Part shown: in pieces, positions 1 to 6,412 of the stretch
Layout: each line of letters opens with the position of its first letter
Numbering within the stretch: the first letter of the stretch is position 1
NCBI GenBank assembly: GCA_021785055.1
Contig: JAJYGS010000074.1
Span: 1 to 10,672 of the forward strand
DNA from: Nitrospirota bacterium
GTDB lineage: Bacteria > Nitrospirota > JACRHJ01
Direction: 5' to 3'
Length of the DNA stretch: 10,672 nucleotides
Position numbers and translations under genes: made by a program
Notes under the pieces: generated by a model
What the model saw: only the letters and a program-made list of their open reading frames with translations
Databases searched by the model: none
What the model was told of the DNA's origin: nothing

Positions 1-1
1 C

Positions 2-1723
2 GCACTTGAGGCGGGCCGGAATGCGCAGGAGGGATTTTACGAGAGCGCCAGGGAAGCCGGGGCGGAGTTCCTGGGCTCGCTGGGCGAGGAAGGCCGCGCG
101 ATAGTCATAATCAGCAGGCCTTACAACGGCTGCGACGGGGGCCTGAACCTCGACCTCCCGGAGAAGCTCCGAAACCTCGGAGTCGCCGCGGTGCCGCTCG
201 ACTTCCTGGGCTTGGGCGACATCGACATAAGCCGGGATTGGCCGAACATGTATTGGCGGAGCGGCCAGAGGATACTCCAGGGGGCGGAGATAGTCCGGGA
301 AGACAAAAGACTGAACGCGCTCTACATCACGAACTACGGCTGCGGGCCGGACTCCTTCCTGACGAAATACTTCAAGGAGGTCATGGGCGAAAAGCCATAC
401 CTCCAGCTCGAAGTGGATGAGCATTCCGCCGACGCGGGCGCGATAACGAGGTGCGAGGCGTTCCTGGACTCCATAGAAAACGTCGGTATGCGCAAGACCG
501 AAAGGAAGAAGATCCGGCAGGTGTCGTACTCGAAAAACGGCGGCGCCCGGAAGATATTCATTCCGCGCATGTGCGACCACGCCTTCGCGCTCGCGTCCGC
601 GTTCAGGCGGCACGGCATAGAGGCCGAGCCGACCGAGCCGCCGGATTCCCTCACGCTCGAACTCGGCAGAAAGCATACCTCCGGGAAGGAGTGCTATCCC
701 TGCATCATCACCACGGGCGACATGGTGAAGATATGCGAGAGCAAGGGCTTTAACCCGGCGGCTTCGGCGTTTTTCATGCCCTCGGGCACGGGCCCCTGCC
801 GCTTCGGACAATACAACATGCTCCACCGTCTGGTGCTCGACGAGATAGGCTGCCCGGACGTGCCGATCTACGCCCCGAACCAGGACGAGGGCCTGTACAA
901 GGACCTGGGGATGGTCGGGGGCAGTTTCGCGCGCGCCGCCTGGCAGGGCATAGTGGCGACGGACCTCCTGAACAAGTGCCTGCACGAGAGCCGCCCCTAC
1001 GAGAAAGAAAAGGGCGCGGCCCAGGCCCTGCACAAAGAGTTCCTGGGACGGATATGCAACGCCATAGAGAAGGGCCTGCCGATGGAGCCCGCTCTCCGGG
1101 ACATGCGGGACGCCTTCGAGGGTCTGCCGAAGAACGACGCCAGGAAGCCCCTTATCGGCATCGTCGGGGAGATATACGTCCGGAGCAACGAATTCTCCAA
1201 CGAATCGGTCATAAAGAAAATCGAGGCCCTTGGCGGGGAGGTATGGCTTGCGCCCTTCGGGGAGTGGATACTCTACCAGAACCACACCAATATCGACGCC
1301 GCAAAGAGAAAGGGGAAGCTCTCGGAATACTTCTCCTGCCTGACGACGCATTTCGTCCAGACGCGGATAGAGCATAAATACGCCTCCGTCTTCGAGGGAT
1401 ACTTAAAAACCCTGCACGAGCCGCCCATAAAGGAAACCCTGGCGCTCGCCCTTCCCTACCTCCGGGCAACCTTCCAGGGCGAGGCCATACTCTCCATGGG
1501 CAAGAGCGTGGACTTTACCCGGCACGGGGTTTCCGGGCTGCTAAACGCAATGCCTTTTAACTGCATGCCCGGCACAATCGTCTCCGCGCTTCTAAAGAAA
1601 TTTTCGGAGGATTACGCCGGATTTCCATATATTTCAATGTCTTACGACGGAAACGAGCAGGCGGGCGCAATAACGCGCCTGGAGGCGTTCATGCACCAGG
1701 CCGAGGGCCTAATCCCGGTTTGA
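2..1723 (+). CDS. 2-hydroxyacyl-CoA dehydratase/activase-related protein, DUF2229-type region (3' end only)
   Basis: The reading frame is open from the first bases of the window to a TGA at 1721-1723, so the start lies upstream; 573 residues are visible. Motifs match the C-terminal part of the large BcrAD/BadFG-type activase fusions (DUF2229 and the HgdB-like, COG3581-type region): SRPYNGCD near residue 38, TNYGCGPDSF near 110, GKECYPC with C231 and C234, PSGTGPCRFGQYN with C266, GEIYVRSNEFSN near 385, and SYDGNEQAGAITRLEAF near the end. In this family ATP hydrolysis by the activase drives electron transfer for radical dehydration of 2-hydroxyacyl-CoA, and cysteines like these are thought to hold an iron-sulfur cluster. 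The activase (ASKHA) half would lie outside the window. The true substrate of these large fused proteins is unknown. A GTG at 191 could be taken for a start, but the conserved motif before it shows it is internal. There is no link in function to the metal genes downstream. The frame is certain; the family call is fairly sure. Confidence 0.88.
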   Translation, partial: ALEAGRNAQEGFYESAREAGAEFLGSLGEEGRAIVIISRPYNGCDGGLNLDLPEKLRNLGVAAVPLDFLGLGDIDISRDWPNMYWRSGQRILQGAEIVREDKRLNALYITNYGCGPDSFLTKYFKEVMGEKPYLQLEVDEHSADAGAITRCEAFLDSIENVGMRKTERKKIRQVSYSKNGGARKIFIPRMCDHAFALASAFRRHGIEAEPTEPPDSLTLELGRKHTSGKECYPCIITTGDMVKICESKGFNPAASAFFMPSGTGPCRFGQYNMLHRLVLDEIGCPDVPIYAPNQDEGLYKDLGMVGGSFARAAWQGIVATDLLNKCLHESRPYEKEKGAAQALHKEFLGRICNAIEKGLPMEPALRDMRDAFEGLPKNDARKPLIGIVGEIYVRSNEFSNESVIKKIEALGGEVWLAPFGEWILYQNHTNIDAAKRKGKLSEYFSCLTTHFVQTRIEHKYASVFEGYLKTLHEPPIKETLALALPYLRATFQGEAILSMGKSVDFTRHGVSGLLNAMPFNCMPGTIVSALLKKFSEDYAGFPYISMSYDGNEQAGAITRLEAFMHQAEGLIPV

Positions 1724-1794
1724 CGATACGGAGACATGGATGTATTATTTAGAAGAGCAGGAAAAACGTGCAACTTGAAATTACAATTATATAG

Positions 1795-1823
1795 TTGACA
1801 AGCGCGTTCATATTTGTTAGTTT
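1795..1823 (+). promoter_or_regulatory. Probable sigma70 promoter for the Met/Gly-rich protein gene
   Basis: A perfect -35 box TTGACA (1795-1800) is followed by a 17-base spacer and a weak -10, TAGTTT (1818-1823, three of six consensus bases). The region is clearly AT-rich compared with the genes around it. Transcription would start near 1830, giving a leader of about 90 bases before the ATG at 1921. The rest of the 1724-1920 gap shows no other gene and no clear terminator for the upstream gene. Confidence 0.5.
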
Positions 1824-1841
1824 CGATAAGAGTTACGGTTA

Positions 1842-1851
1842 CCGGTACCGG
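1842..1851. promoter_or_regulatory. 10-base perfect palindrome CCGGTACCGG, possible operator
   Basis: CCGGTACCGG is a perfect inverted repeat. With the base before it, the same stretch also reads as two tandem TACCGG units (1840-1851). It lies about 12 bases past the predicted transcription start of the 1795 promoter, where a repressor could block transcription. No regulator gene is in the window, and the motif does not match a CueR or CusR box that I know. The role is inference from position alone. Confidence 0.3.
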
Positions 1852-1920
1852 AAATTGCAGTGGGTCTGCAAGAGGCAGTAAAGCAACAGAAATGGAAAGT
1901 CAGCATTGGAAAGGGGAGTC

Positions 1921-2805
1921 ATGAAGAAGTTTTTGATTGGAATCGTCGGGTTTACGTTATTTGCCGCATTGCCTGTGATGGCAAGGGCCAACATGATGAA
2001 TTACCAGGGAAAAATCCGCCGGGCGAAGGTTTTCTACGAAATATCAGGGGTCAGCCCTAAGGCGACCCTTGGAAGCTTCAGCATTCCGTCAAGCACATCC
2101 AACGTCTCTTTTACGTTCAACAACAATTCCGGCATAGTAAAAAACGGCATGATGTCATTTAACGGCATGTCCATAGGCTTCGGCGGGACGGCGCTTTCCC
2201 CGACGACCAACATGGTCGTGGGAAATATGCAGGTCGGCGGCGTGATAAGCCCGGACGGCGCCGTGACATATGACATGTCCACCAACACCTATGCCGGGAG
2301 CGGCCAGGTTATAGAGTTCGTCGGCACCGGGGCGCTCTACGGGATGCTCAGGAACGGCTGGGACACCCAGTACGGAACCCCCGGCGCAGGCCCCGGCGGC
2401 GGCTGGATGCCCCGCTTCGGCAACGCAAGCAGCATCTCGGCCATGCCTGGCTGGGGCGGCTCCACGACTAACTGGGGCATGGCGGGCGGATACGGCATGA
2501 CGCCTGCCGGAAACGGCCCCGGCGGATATACCGGAGGCGGCGGGATGATGTACGGCAACGGAAAAGGCGGCTGGTCGAATATGGGCCCAGGGAATATGGG
2601 CCCCGGCGGTATGGGCATGATGGGCGCCGCCGGAATCGGCAAGACACCGATGCCTTCGGGAACCGGCGTCGGGATGGTCAGGCTGTTCATAGTCCCGACC
2701 ACGGCTGCTGAAATTACGGTAAACAGCGGCGTGCCGGACACCTCGAAGCCGAAACCGGTTCGCCTCAGGATAATGCCCCTGACCGTGGGCCTGAGGACAC
2801 AGTAA
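1921..2805 (+). CDS. Exported Met/Gly-rich protein lacking Cys and His, possible Cu(I) binder
   Basis: I do not recognise a named family. The ATG at 1921 is chosen because a purine-rich ribosome site (AAAGGGGAG, 1910-1918) precedes it and because it opens a clean signal peptide: MKK, a hydrophobic core, then VMARA with likely cleavage after residue 23. An in-frame TTG at 1906 would only add five residues. The protein is 294 residues. Residues 24-139 look like a beta-rich Ser/Thr/Asn/Gly segment. Residues about 140-252 are low-complexity Gly/Met/Pro/Trp, including two tandem NMGPG units and GGMGMMG. Residues 253-294 form a short, more ordered tail (RLFIVPTT, RLRIMP). The mature part has about 23 methionines and no Cys or His, so thioether ligands would be its only soft-metal ligands. 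Met-rich exported proteins near copper pumps often bind Cu(I) or Ag(I); applying that here is inference. A cell-surface or structural Gly-rich protein is the alternative. It is a single-gene unit with its own promoter and terminator. Confidence 0.82.
   Translation: MKKFLIGIVGFTLFAALPVMARANMMNYQGKIRRAKVFYEISGVSPKATLGSFSIPSSTSNVSFTFNNNSGIVKNGMMSFNGMSIGFGGTALSPTTNMVVGNMQVGGVISPDGAVTYDMSTNTYAGSGQVIEFVGTGALYGMLRNGWDTQYGTPGAGPGGGWMPRFGNASSISAMPGWGGSTTNWGMAGGYGMTPAGNGPGGYTGGGGMMYGNGKGGWSNMGPGNMGPGGMGMMGAAGIGKTPMPSGTGVGMVRLFIVPTTAAEITVNSGVPDTSKPKPVRLRIMPLTVGLRTQ
2578..2607 (+). repeat. Two tandem 15-base units encoding NMGPG
   Basis: Bases 2578-2592 and 2593-2607 are two in-frame copies differing at only two positions, both silent (cca ggg against ccc ggc). 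Each encodes Asn-Met-Gly-Pro-Gly. A degenerate GGMGMMG follows. The repeat lies inside the Met/Gly-rich part of the 1921-2805 gene and suggests growth by unit duplication. Confidence 0.7.
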
Positions 2806-2820
2806 CGGCATGCGTAACGC

Positions 2821-2859
2821 CCCTGAACCCCCGTTTTATCCAAAAACGGGGGTTCAGGG
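2821..2859 (+). terminator. Strong hairpin terminator after the Met/Gly-rich protein gene
   Basis: A 17-base perfect inverted repeat (2821-2837 with 2843-2859), core CCCCCGTTTT/AAAACGGGGG, encloses a 5-base loop (ATCCA). It starts 15 bases after the stop codon at 2805. The tail after the stem is ATACAATTTTCTT, so the T-run is short and slightly displaced, but the stem is very stable. It should separate the 1921-2805 gene from the promoter that begins at 2871. Confidence 0.85.
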
Positions 2860-2870
2860 ATACAATTTTC

Positions 2871-2899
2871 TTGACAGCCGCGAAGTCCTTCGGTATAAG
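2871..2899 (+). promoter_or_regulatory. Near-consensus sigma70 promoter for the metal-export block
   Basis: TTGACA (2871-2876, six of six) is followed by exactly 17 bases and TATAAG (2894-2899, five of six). This is the best promoter in the window. The predicted start of transcription is about 2905-2908, which coincides with the GTG at 2907. It probably drives the Cys-rich gene and, by read-through, the YHS-like gene and the efflux genes. Confidence 0.75.
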
Positions 2900-2906
2900 T
2901 AAAATC

Positions 2907-3311
2907 GTGAAAGTATTCCTTAAAATATTCCTGACGGTAGCGATAAGCCTTAACCTCCTCGGCGCGTTCATGCCGCCGAAACCCTGCAATATGCCCTGCT
3001 GCCGGGCCGGGGCGGCCTCAGGCCGGCGGATGTCCGGGTGCGCGGCGCGGACTATGAAGGCGGCTGGATTCCCTGTCCGGTTAAGCGTTCCGGGGATGAG
3101 ATGCTGCATGGTGCAGACCGCCCAGGGACTCGCTCCCGCGACGGTCAACACGGCCCAGGCCGAGAGGTCTCTGTCGGGGCATTTATCTGTCTCCGGGCCG
3201 TCGTTTGCCGCAAACATTTTCCCTGGGAAATCCCCGTTTATTACCGGCTCCCCGCCTGGGGCGTCGGCTTCCATACCCGTCTACAAACTTACCTCAACAT
3301 ATCTCTGCTGA
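2907..3311 (+). CDS. Small exported Cys-rich protein, putative metal-binding
   Basis: I do not recognise the family. From the GTG at 2907 it has 134 residues, ending at TGA 3309-3311. A lysine-containing start and hydrophobic stretch (about residues 4-22, KIFLTVAISLNLLGAF) form a signal peptide or anchor. Next come CNMPCC (C27, C31, C32), SGC (C45), MRCC (C66, C67) and a C-terminal Cys, with methionines beside most of them. The second half is low-complexity Ser/Pro/Ala/Gly. Cys-Met clusters in an exported protein before a copper-type pump suggest a metal trap or chaperone; this is inference. The start is uncertain. An in-frame TTG at 2871 would overlap the -35 box, and ATG 2970 would delete the hydrophobic segment and has no ribosome site. 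GTG 2907 falls almost exactly at the predicted transcript start, so translation could be leaderless. Third-position GC is high in this frame, which supports coding over the overlapping frames. Confidence 0.6.
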   Translation: MKVFLKIFLTVAISLNLLGAFMPPKPCNMPCCRAGAASGRRMSGCAARTMKAAGFPVRLSVPGMRCCMVQTAQGLAPATVNTAQAERSLSGHLSVSGPSFAANIFPGKSPFITGSPPGASASIPVYKLTSTYLC

Positions 3312-3327
3312 GCCCGCTCAGGCGGGC
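3312..3327. other. Short GC hairpin just after the Cys-rich gene
   Basis: GCCCGC (3312-3317) and GCGGGC (3322-3327) pair around a TCAG loop, starting at the base after the stop codon. No T-run follows, so this is not a standard terminator. It may protect the transcript end or attenuate read-through toward the YHS-like gene. Confidence 0.35.
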
Positions 3328-3360
3328 GCGAACCTCCGGGGGGCGCATTGCCGCACCTCG

Positions 3361-3380
3361 CCGGGCGCCTTTGCGCCTGG
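3361..3380. other. Second GC hairpin in the gap before the YHS-like gene
   Basis: CCGGGCGC (3361-3368) pairs with GCGCCTGG (3373-3380), with one G-T wobble, around a CTTT loop. It has no T-run directly after it. With the hairpin at 3312 and the repeat at 3388, the 3312-3463 gap is unusually structured, and it ends in a T-rich stretch (about 3421-3442). Confidence 0.4.
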
Positions 3381-3387
3381 AATCAGT

Positions 3388-3416
3388 GTCGTTCTGAGGC
3401 GATAGCCGAAGAATCC
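3388..3416. repeat. Dispersed short repeat of the GTCATTCTGAG...GAAGAATC type
   Basis: The 29 bases begin GTCGTTCTGAGG and end CCGAAGAATCC. An inner GGC-GATA-GCC hairpin and outer TTCT/AGAA arms make it an imperfect palindrome. I recall near-identical elements (GTCATTCTGAG, a variable loop, GAAGAATC) scattered between genes in many bacterial genomes. The match is from memory, not from a search. It lies in the gap between the Cys-rich and YHS-like genes. Confidence 0.55.
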
Positions 3417-3463
3417 GCCGTTATTCTTTATTTTTATTGTTAATCCACAAAGGAGAAGTTAAA

Positions 3464-3703
3464 ATGAAGAAACTCATTGCCATATTTGCATTTTTTGTCT
3501 TATCCGCACTGCCGCTCGCCTCGCCGGCCGCATCAAACAAGACGGTCGGGTATATAAAGTGCCCCATCTGCGGGGACAAGGTAAACCCCAAGACCGCAAA
3601 GAACTCCTGGACTCACAAGGGAAAGAAGTATTACTTTGCGGCATGCTGCACCAAAAAGGACATAGCGAAATTCAAAAAAAACCAGCAACAGCTTAAGAAA
3701 TAA
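3464..3703 (+). CDS. Small exported YHS-like (CxxC...CC) metal-binding protein
   Basis: The protein has 79 residues. ATG 3464 is chosen over an upstream in-frame start at 3437 because AGGAG (3451-3455) lies 8 bases before it and because it begins a good signal peptide: MKK, a hydrophobic core, then LASPA with cleavage near residue 22. The mature part is a single small domain with CPIC (C33, C36), then WTHKGKKYYF (49-58) and the pair C61-C62, followed by a Lys-rich tail. The order of a CxxC, a Gly-Lys-Tyr-Tyr-Phe strand and a second Cys pair resembles YHS/TRASH-type heavy-metal-binding domains. The stop at 3703 is only 14 bases before the TolC-type gene, so it is very likely the first gene of the efflux operon. 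A role as periplasmic copper/silver carrier for the pump is inferred. Confidence 0.88.
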   Translation: MKKLIAIFAFFVLSALPLASPAASNKTVGYIKCPICGDKVNPKTAKNSWTHKGKKYYFAACCTKKDIAKFKKNQQQLKK

Positions 3704-3717
3704 GGTATATTTTTGTC

Positions 3718-4971
3718 ATGAGAATAACGACTCTTATGATGGCGGCTGTCCTTCTTGCCGCGCTCGGCGTCCCGGCGCACGCGGACGAGACGCTGAAGCT
3801 CTCCGCACTGCTGAAGGAGGCCCGTGAGCAAAACCCCGGCCTCTCGGCGATGCAATACAGGTATCGGGCGGCCGGAGAGCGCGTGCCGCAGGCCGGGGCC
3901 TTGCCCGACCCGATGCTGATGACGGGAGTCCAGAACCTGCCCGTAAACTCCTTTGAATTCGACGAGGACATGATGACCCAGAAGATGATAGGGGTATCGC
4001 AGACATTTCCCTTTTTCGGCAAGAGGGGACTTAAAAGCAAGGCCGCGTCCCTGGAGGCAAAGGCCGAAAAAGATGATTACGGCGAAGGCGCCCTGAAAAT
4101 AGCGCGGGACGTGAAGACGGCATATTTCAGGCTCTACAGGATAAAGAAAGACCTGGAGGTCTTGAAGAAAACGGGCGCGCTCCTGGACAGCCTCAAGAAA
4201 ATCGCCCAGTCCCGGTATTCCGTGGGCATGGGGGGTATGCAGGACATAATCAAGACGCAGCTTGAGCAGTCCCTGTTAATCGACAAGCGGCTTGCCCTCC
4301 GGAGGGAAGACCGGACGGAGCGGGCGGAGCTTGGCGCGCTCCTGGGGCGGGACGCACCCGTGGCGGGGACTGTGGAGGACATAAAACCCGAAGCGCTCGC
4401 CCTCGACGCCAGGGCGCTGGCCGATGCCGCCATTCAAAACCGCCCGGAGATCATGGCCGCGTCCGAACGCATAAAGAAGGGCGAGACCATGTTGACTCTG
4501 GCGAAGAAGGCGTCATACCCGGACTTCACCGTCTCGGCCCAGTACATGGAGCGGGACAGGCAGAATAACGGGGTGAGGCCCTCCGACATGGTCTCCGCCG
4601 TCGTTTCCATAAACCTCCCGATATGGCGAAAGTCCAAAATAGAACCCGGCATACGTGAGGCGGCCCTTTTAAAATCCGAGGCGGAGGAAGAGCGCGACGC
4701 CGAGGAGAAGGAAATAAGGGCAAGGGTAGAGTCCCTCGTGGAGCAGGTTAATAAGGACGACAGGATGATAAAGCTCTACAGGGAAGTGATTATCCCGGAG
4801 GCAAACGACGACATAAGCGCGGGGCTTGCCGGATACGAAGTCGGAAAGGTGCAGTATATCGACCTTTTGGACTCCATCCGGACGCTTCTCGGTTACCAGA
4901 CGGAATATTACAACCGGCTTTCCGACAGGGCGACGAAAGTGGCCGACCTCGAAGCGGCGACGGGACGGTAG
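3718..4971 (+). CDS. cusC: TolC-family outer-membrane channel of the RND efflux system (CusC/CzcC-like)
   Basis: The 417-residue protein has a signal peptide (MRITTLMM, hydrophobic core, PAHA) cleaved near residue 22. Two outer-membrane-efflux-protein repeats follow, about 30-215 and 225-410. QNPGLSAMQ (about 38-46) and QAGALPDPML (about 57-66) are typical of CusC/CzcC-type channels, and long charged helical stretches fit the periplasmic tunnel. There is no lipobox and no cysteine at all, so unlike E. coli CusC it is not lipid-anchored. The start at 3718 keeps the arginine in the signal peptide; M7 and M8 are weaker alternatives. Its AAGG ribosome site overlaps the stop codon of the YHS-like gene, implying coupling. 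It forms the outer-membrane exit duct for the adaptor and pump encoded next. The family is certain; the specific metal comes from the pump gene. Confidence 0.93.
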   Translation: MRITTLMMAAVLLAALGVPAHADETLKLSALLKEAREQNPGLSAMQYRYRAAGERVPQAGALPDPMLMTGVQNLPVNSFEFDEDMMTQKMIGVSQTFPFFGKRGLKSKAASLEAKAEKDDYGEGALKIARDVKTAYFRLYRIKKDLEVLKKTGALLDSLKKIAQSRYSVGMGGMQDIIKTQLEQSLLIDKRLALRREDRTERAELGALLGRDAPVAGTVEDIKPEALALDARALADAAIQNRPEIMAASERIKKGETMLTLAKKASYPDFTVSAQYMERDRQNNGVRPSDMVSAVVSINLPIWRKSKIEPGIREAALLKSEAEEERDAEEKEIRARVESLVEQVNKDDRMIKLYREVIIPEANDDISAGLAGYEVGKVQYIDLLDSIRTLLGYQTEYYNRLSDRATKVADLEAATGR

Positions 4972-5013
4972 ACCGGCCTCGAACAAGTAGCCGGCTATGG
5001 AGACATCATACAA

Positions 5014-6411
5014 ATGAGAAAGAAAATAATCGTTTCCATCGCAGTCCTGCTGGCTTTGGCGGCGGGCGCATACCTTGGCCGGGGCCTCTGGGCCGGTAGA
5101 CCGGCATCAGGCGGAGCGGCGGCAAACAAAAAATGTGAGACAATATATACCTGCGCGATGCATCCGCAGATAATCCGGCATCACCCGGGCAACTGCCCGA
5201 TATGCGGGATGCCGCTTGTAAAGAAGGTTATACCGGCTGCCGGCATGGGCAACGTGTCCGGGATGCCGGGCGGGACAGGCGCGCAGCCGTCCGCCGCCGC
5301 GCAGGGCATGGGCAACATATCCTCCGTGGCCCTCGACCCGCGCGAGAGGATGCTTGCGAACGTGGCTACCTCGGAGGTGCGGGAAGAGACACTCTCCCAG
5401 GAGATGGACACCGTCGGGACGATCGCCGTGGACGAACAGAATATACGGAAGATTGCCGCGCGCTACGCCGGACGCATAGAGCGGCTCGACGTAAACGTTA
5501 CCGGGCAGTACGTAAGGAAGGGCCAGGAGCTCTTCACGATATACAGCCCGGAGATGGTGGCGACACAGAACGAGTATCTCATCGCAAAGGCCTCGGAGAA
5601 GCGGCTTAGCTCTTCTGATTTCAAGGAAGTGGCCTCCGGAACGGAAGGCGTCCTGAAAGCGGCGAGGACGAGGATGAAGCTCTGGGGCTTAACCGACGCG
5701 CAGATAGCAAGGCTCGACAAAACGGGCCAGGTGAGCGACTCCGTATCCGTATTCTCGCCCGTTTCAGGGACGGTTACGAATATCTCGGCCCGGCAGGGCG
5801 ATTACGTCTCGGAAGGGACGGAGGTATTCACGGTGTCGGACCTCTCCCGCGTGTGGATGGAGGCGGACATATACGAATACCAGCTCTCGAAGGCGGGCAT
5901 CGGCTCGCGCGTGGAGGTGACGACGGACGCCTGGCCGGGGAAAATATTTTACGGCAGGGTTTCGTTTATGGACCCTTCCGTGAACCCGCAGACGAGGACG
6001 ATAAGGGTCCGGGCGGACCTTAACTCCCTGGGCCTCTTAAAGCCGGACATGTTCGTAACGGCGAAGATATTCTCGACGCCCGTCAGGGGAGTTGTCGTCC
6101 CGTCGTCGGCTGTGCTCTATACCGGCAACGGCAACGTGGCCTGGGTGGAGACGAGGCCGGGCGTGTTCACGATGCGAAACGTAACGGTCGGCATCCAGTC
6201 CGGAGACAACTTCCAGATTCTTGCGGGGCTTAAACCCGGAGAGCAGGTAGTAACCCAGGGCGGCTTCCTGATAGACTCCGAGGCCCAGCTCCGCGAGAGC
6301 GCACAAGGCATGGCGAACATGCCGGGGATGAACATGTCCGGCGCGGGACAGGGAAAAGCGCAATCTCCGCCCGCGCAGAAGAAACAGACTATGCCGGGAA
6401 TGAACATGTAA
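5014..6411 (+). CDS. cusB: RND membrane-fusion adaptor with N-terminal heavy-metal-binding domain (CusB-like)
   Basis: The 465-residue periplasmic adaptor links pump and channel. Residues 5-26 are a membrane anchor or uncleaved signal. Residues about 41-69 form a heavy-metal-binding domain: YTCAMHP (45-51) and CPICGMPL (61-68). A Met/Gly linker with GMGN twice (77-80, 98-101) follows. HlyD-type parts come next: first lipoyl half about 143-180, helical hairpin about 180-245, second lipoyl half SPVSGTV about 248-280, beta-barrel about 285-350, membrane-proximal domain about 355-428. The last 30 residues are Met-rich with MPGMNM at 436-441 and again at the very C-terminus, 460-465. GGAG at 4999-5002 is the ribosome site. 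E. coli CusB is shorter and lacks the Cys domain. Only one base separates its stop from the pump gene, so the two are translationally coupled. Both ends probably bind Cu(I)/Ag(I), which is inferred. Confidence 0.94.
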   Translation: MRKKIIVSIAVLLALAAGAYLGRGLWAGRPASGGAAANKKCETIYTCAMHPQIIRHHPGNCPICGMPLVKKVIPAAGMGNVSGMPGGTGAQPSAAAQGMGNISSVALDPRERMLANVATSEVREETLSQEMDTVGTIAVDEQNIRKIAARYAGRIERLDVNVTGQYVRKGQELFTIYSPEMVATQNEYLIAKASEKRLSSSDFKEVASGTEGVLKAARTRMKLWGLTDAQIARLDKTGQVSDSVSVFSPVSGTVTNISARQGDYVSEGTEVFTVSDLSRVWMEADIYEYQLSKAGIGSRVEVTTDAWPGKIFYGRVSFMDPSVNPQTRTIRVRADLNSLGLLKPDMFVTAKIFSTPVRGVVVPSSAVLYTGNGNVAWVETRPGVFTMRNVTVGIQSGDNFQILAGLKPGEQVVTQGGFLIDSEAQLRESAQGMANMPGMNMSGAGQGKAQSPPAQKKQTMPGMNM

Positions 6412-6412
6412 T

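Noticed and set aside
191..193. GTG as start of the dehydratase/activase-family gene
   Set aside because: The frame is open upstream to the window edge and carries the conserved RPYNGCD motif before it, so this codon is internal.
1736..1798. 20-codon ORF (MDVLFRRAG...) between the first two genes
   Set aside because: It has AT-rich promoter-like composition, its stop lies within the -35 box, and it has no recognisable features.
1906..1908. TTG start for the Met/Gly-rich protein
   Set aside because: It would place the ribosome site inside the coding region. ATG 1921 gives a standard signal peptide with a good ribosome site.
2155..2811. 218-residue His/Ala-rich frame on the minus strand
   Set aside because: It is a shadow of the Met/Gly-rich gene, with no ribosome site or recognisable domain.
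2337..2843. 168-residue Pro-rich frame on the minus strand
   Set aside because: It is the antisense of the Gly/Met-rich codons (GGC and ATG read backward) and it runs through the terminator stem.
3038..3397. 119-residue + strand frame overlapping the Cys-rich gene
   Set aside because: It has no ribosome site, no signal peptide and Arg-rich shadow-like composition, and it runs into the hairpins and repeat.
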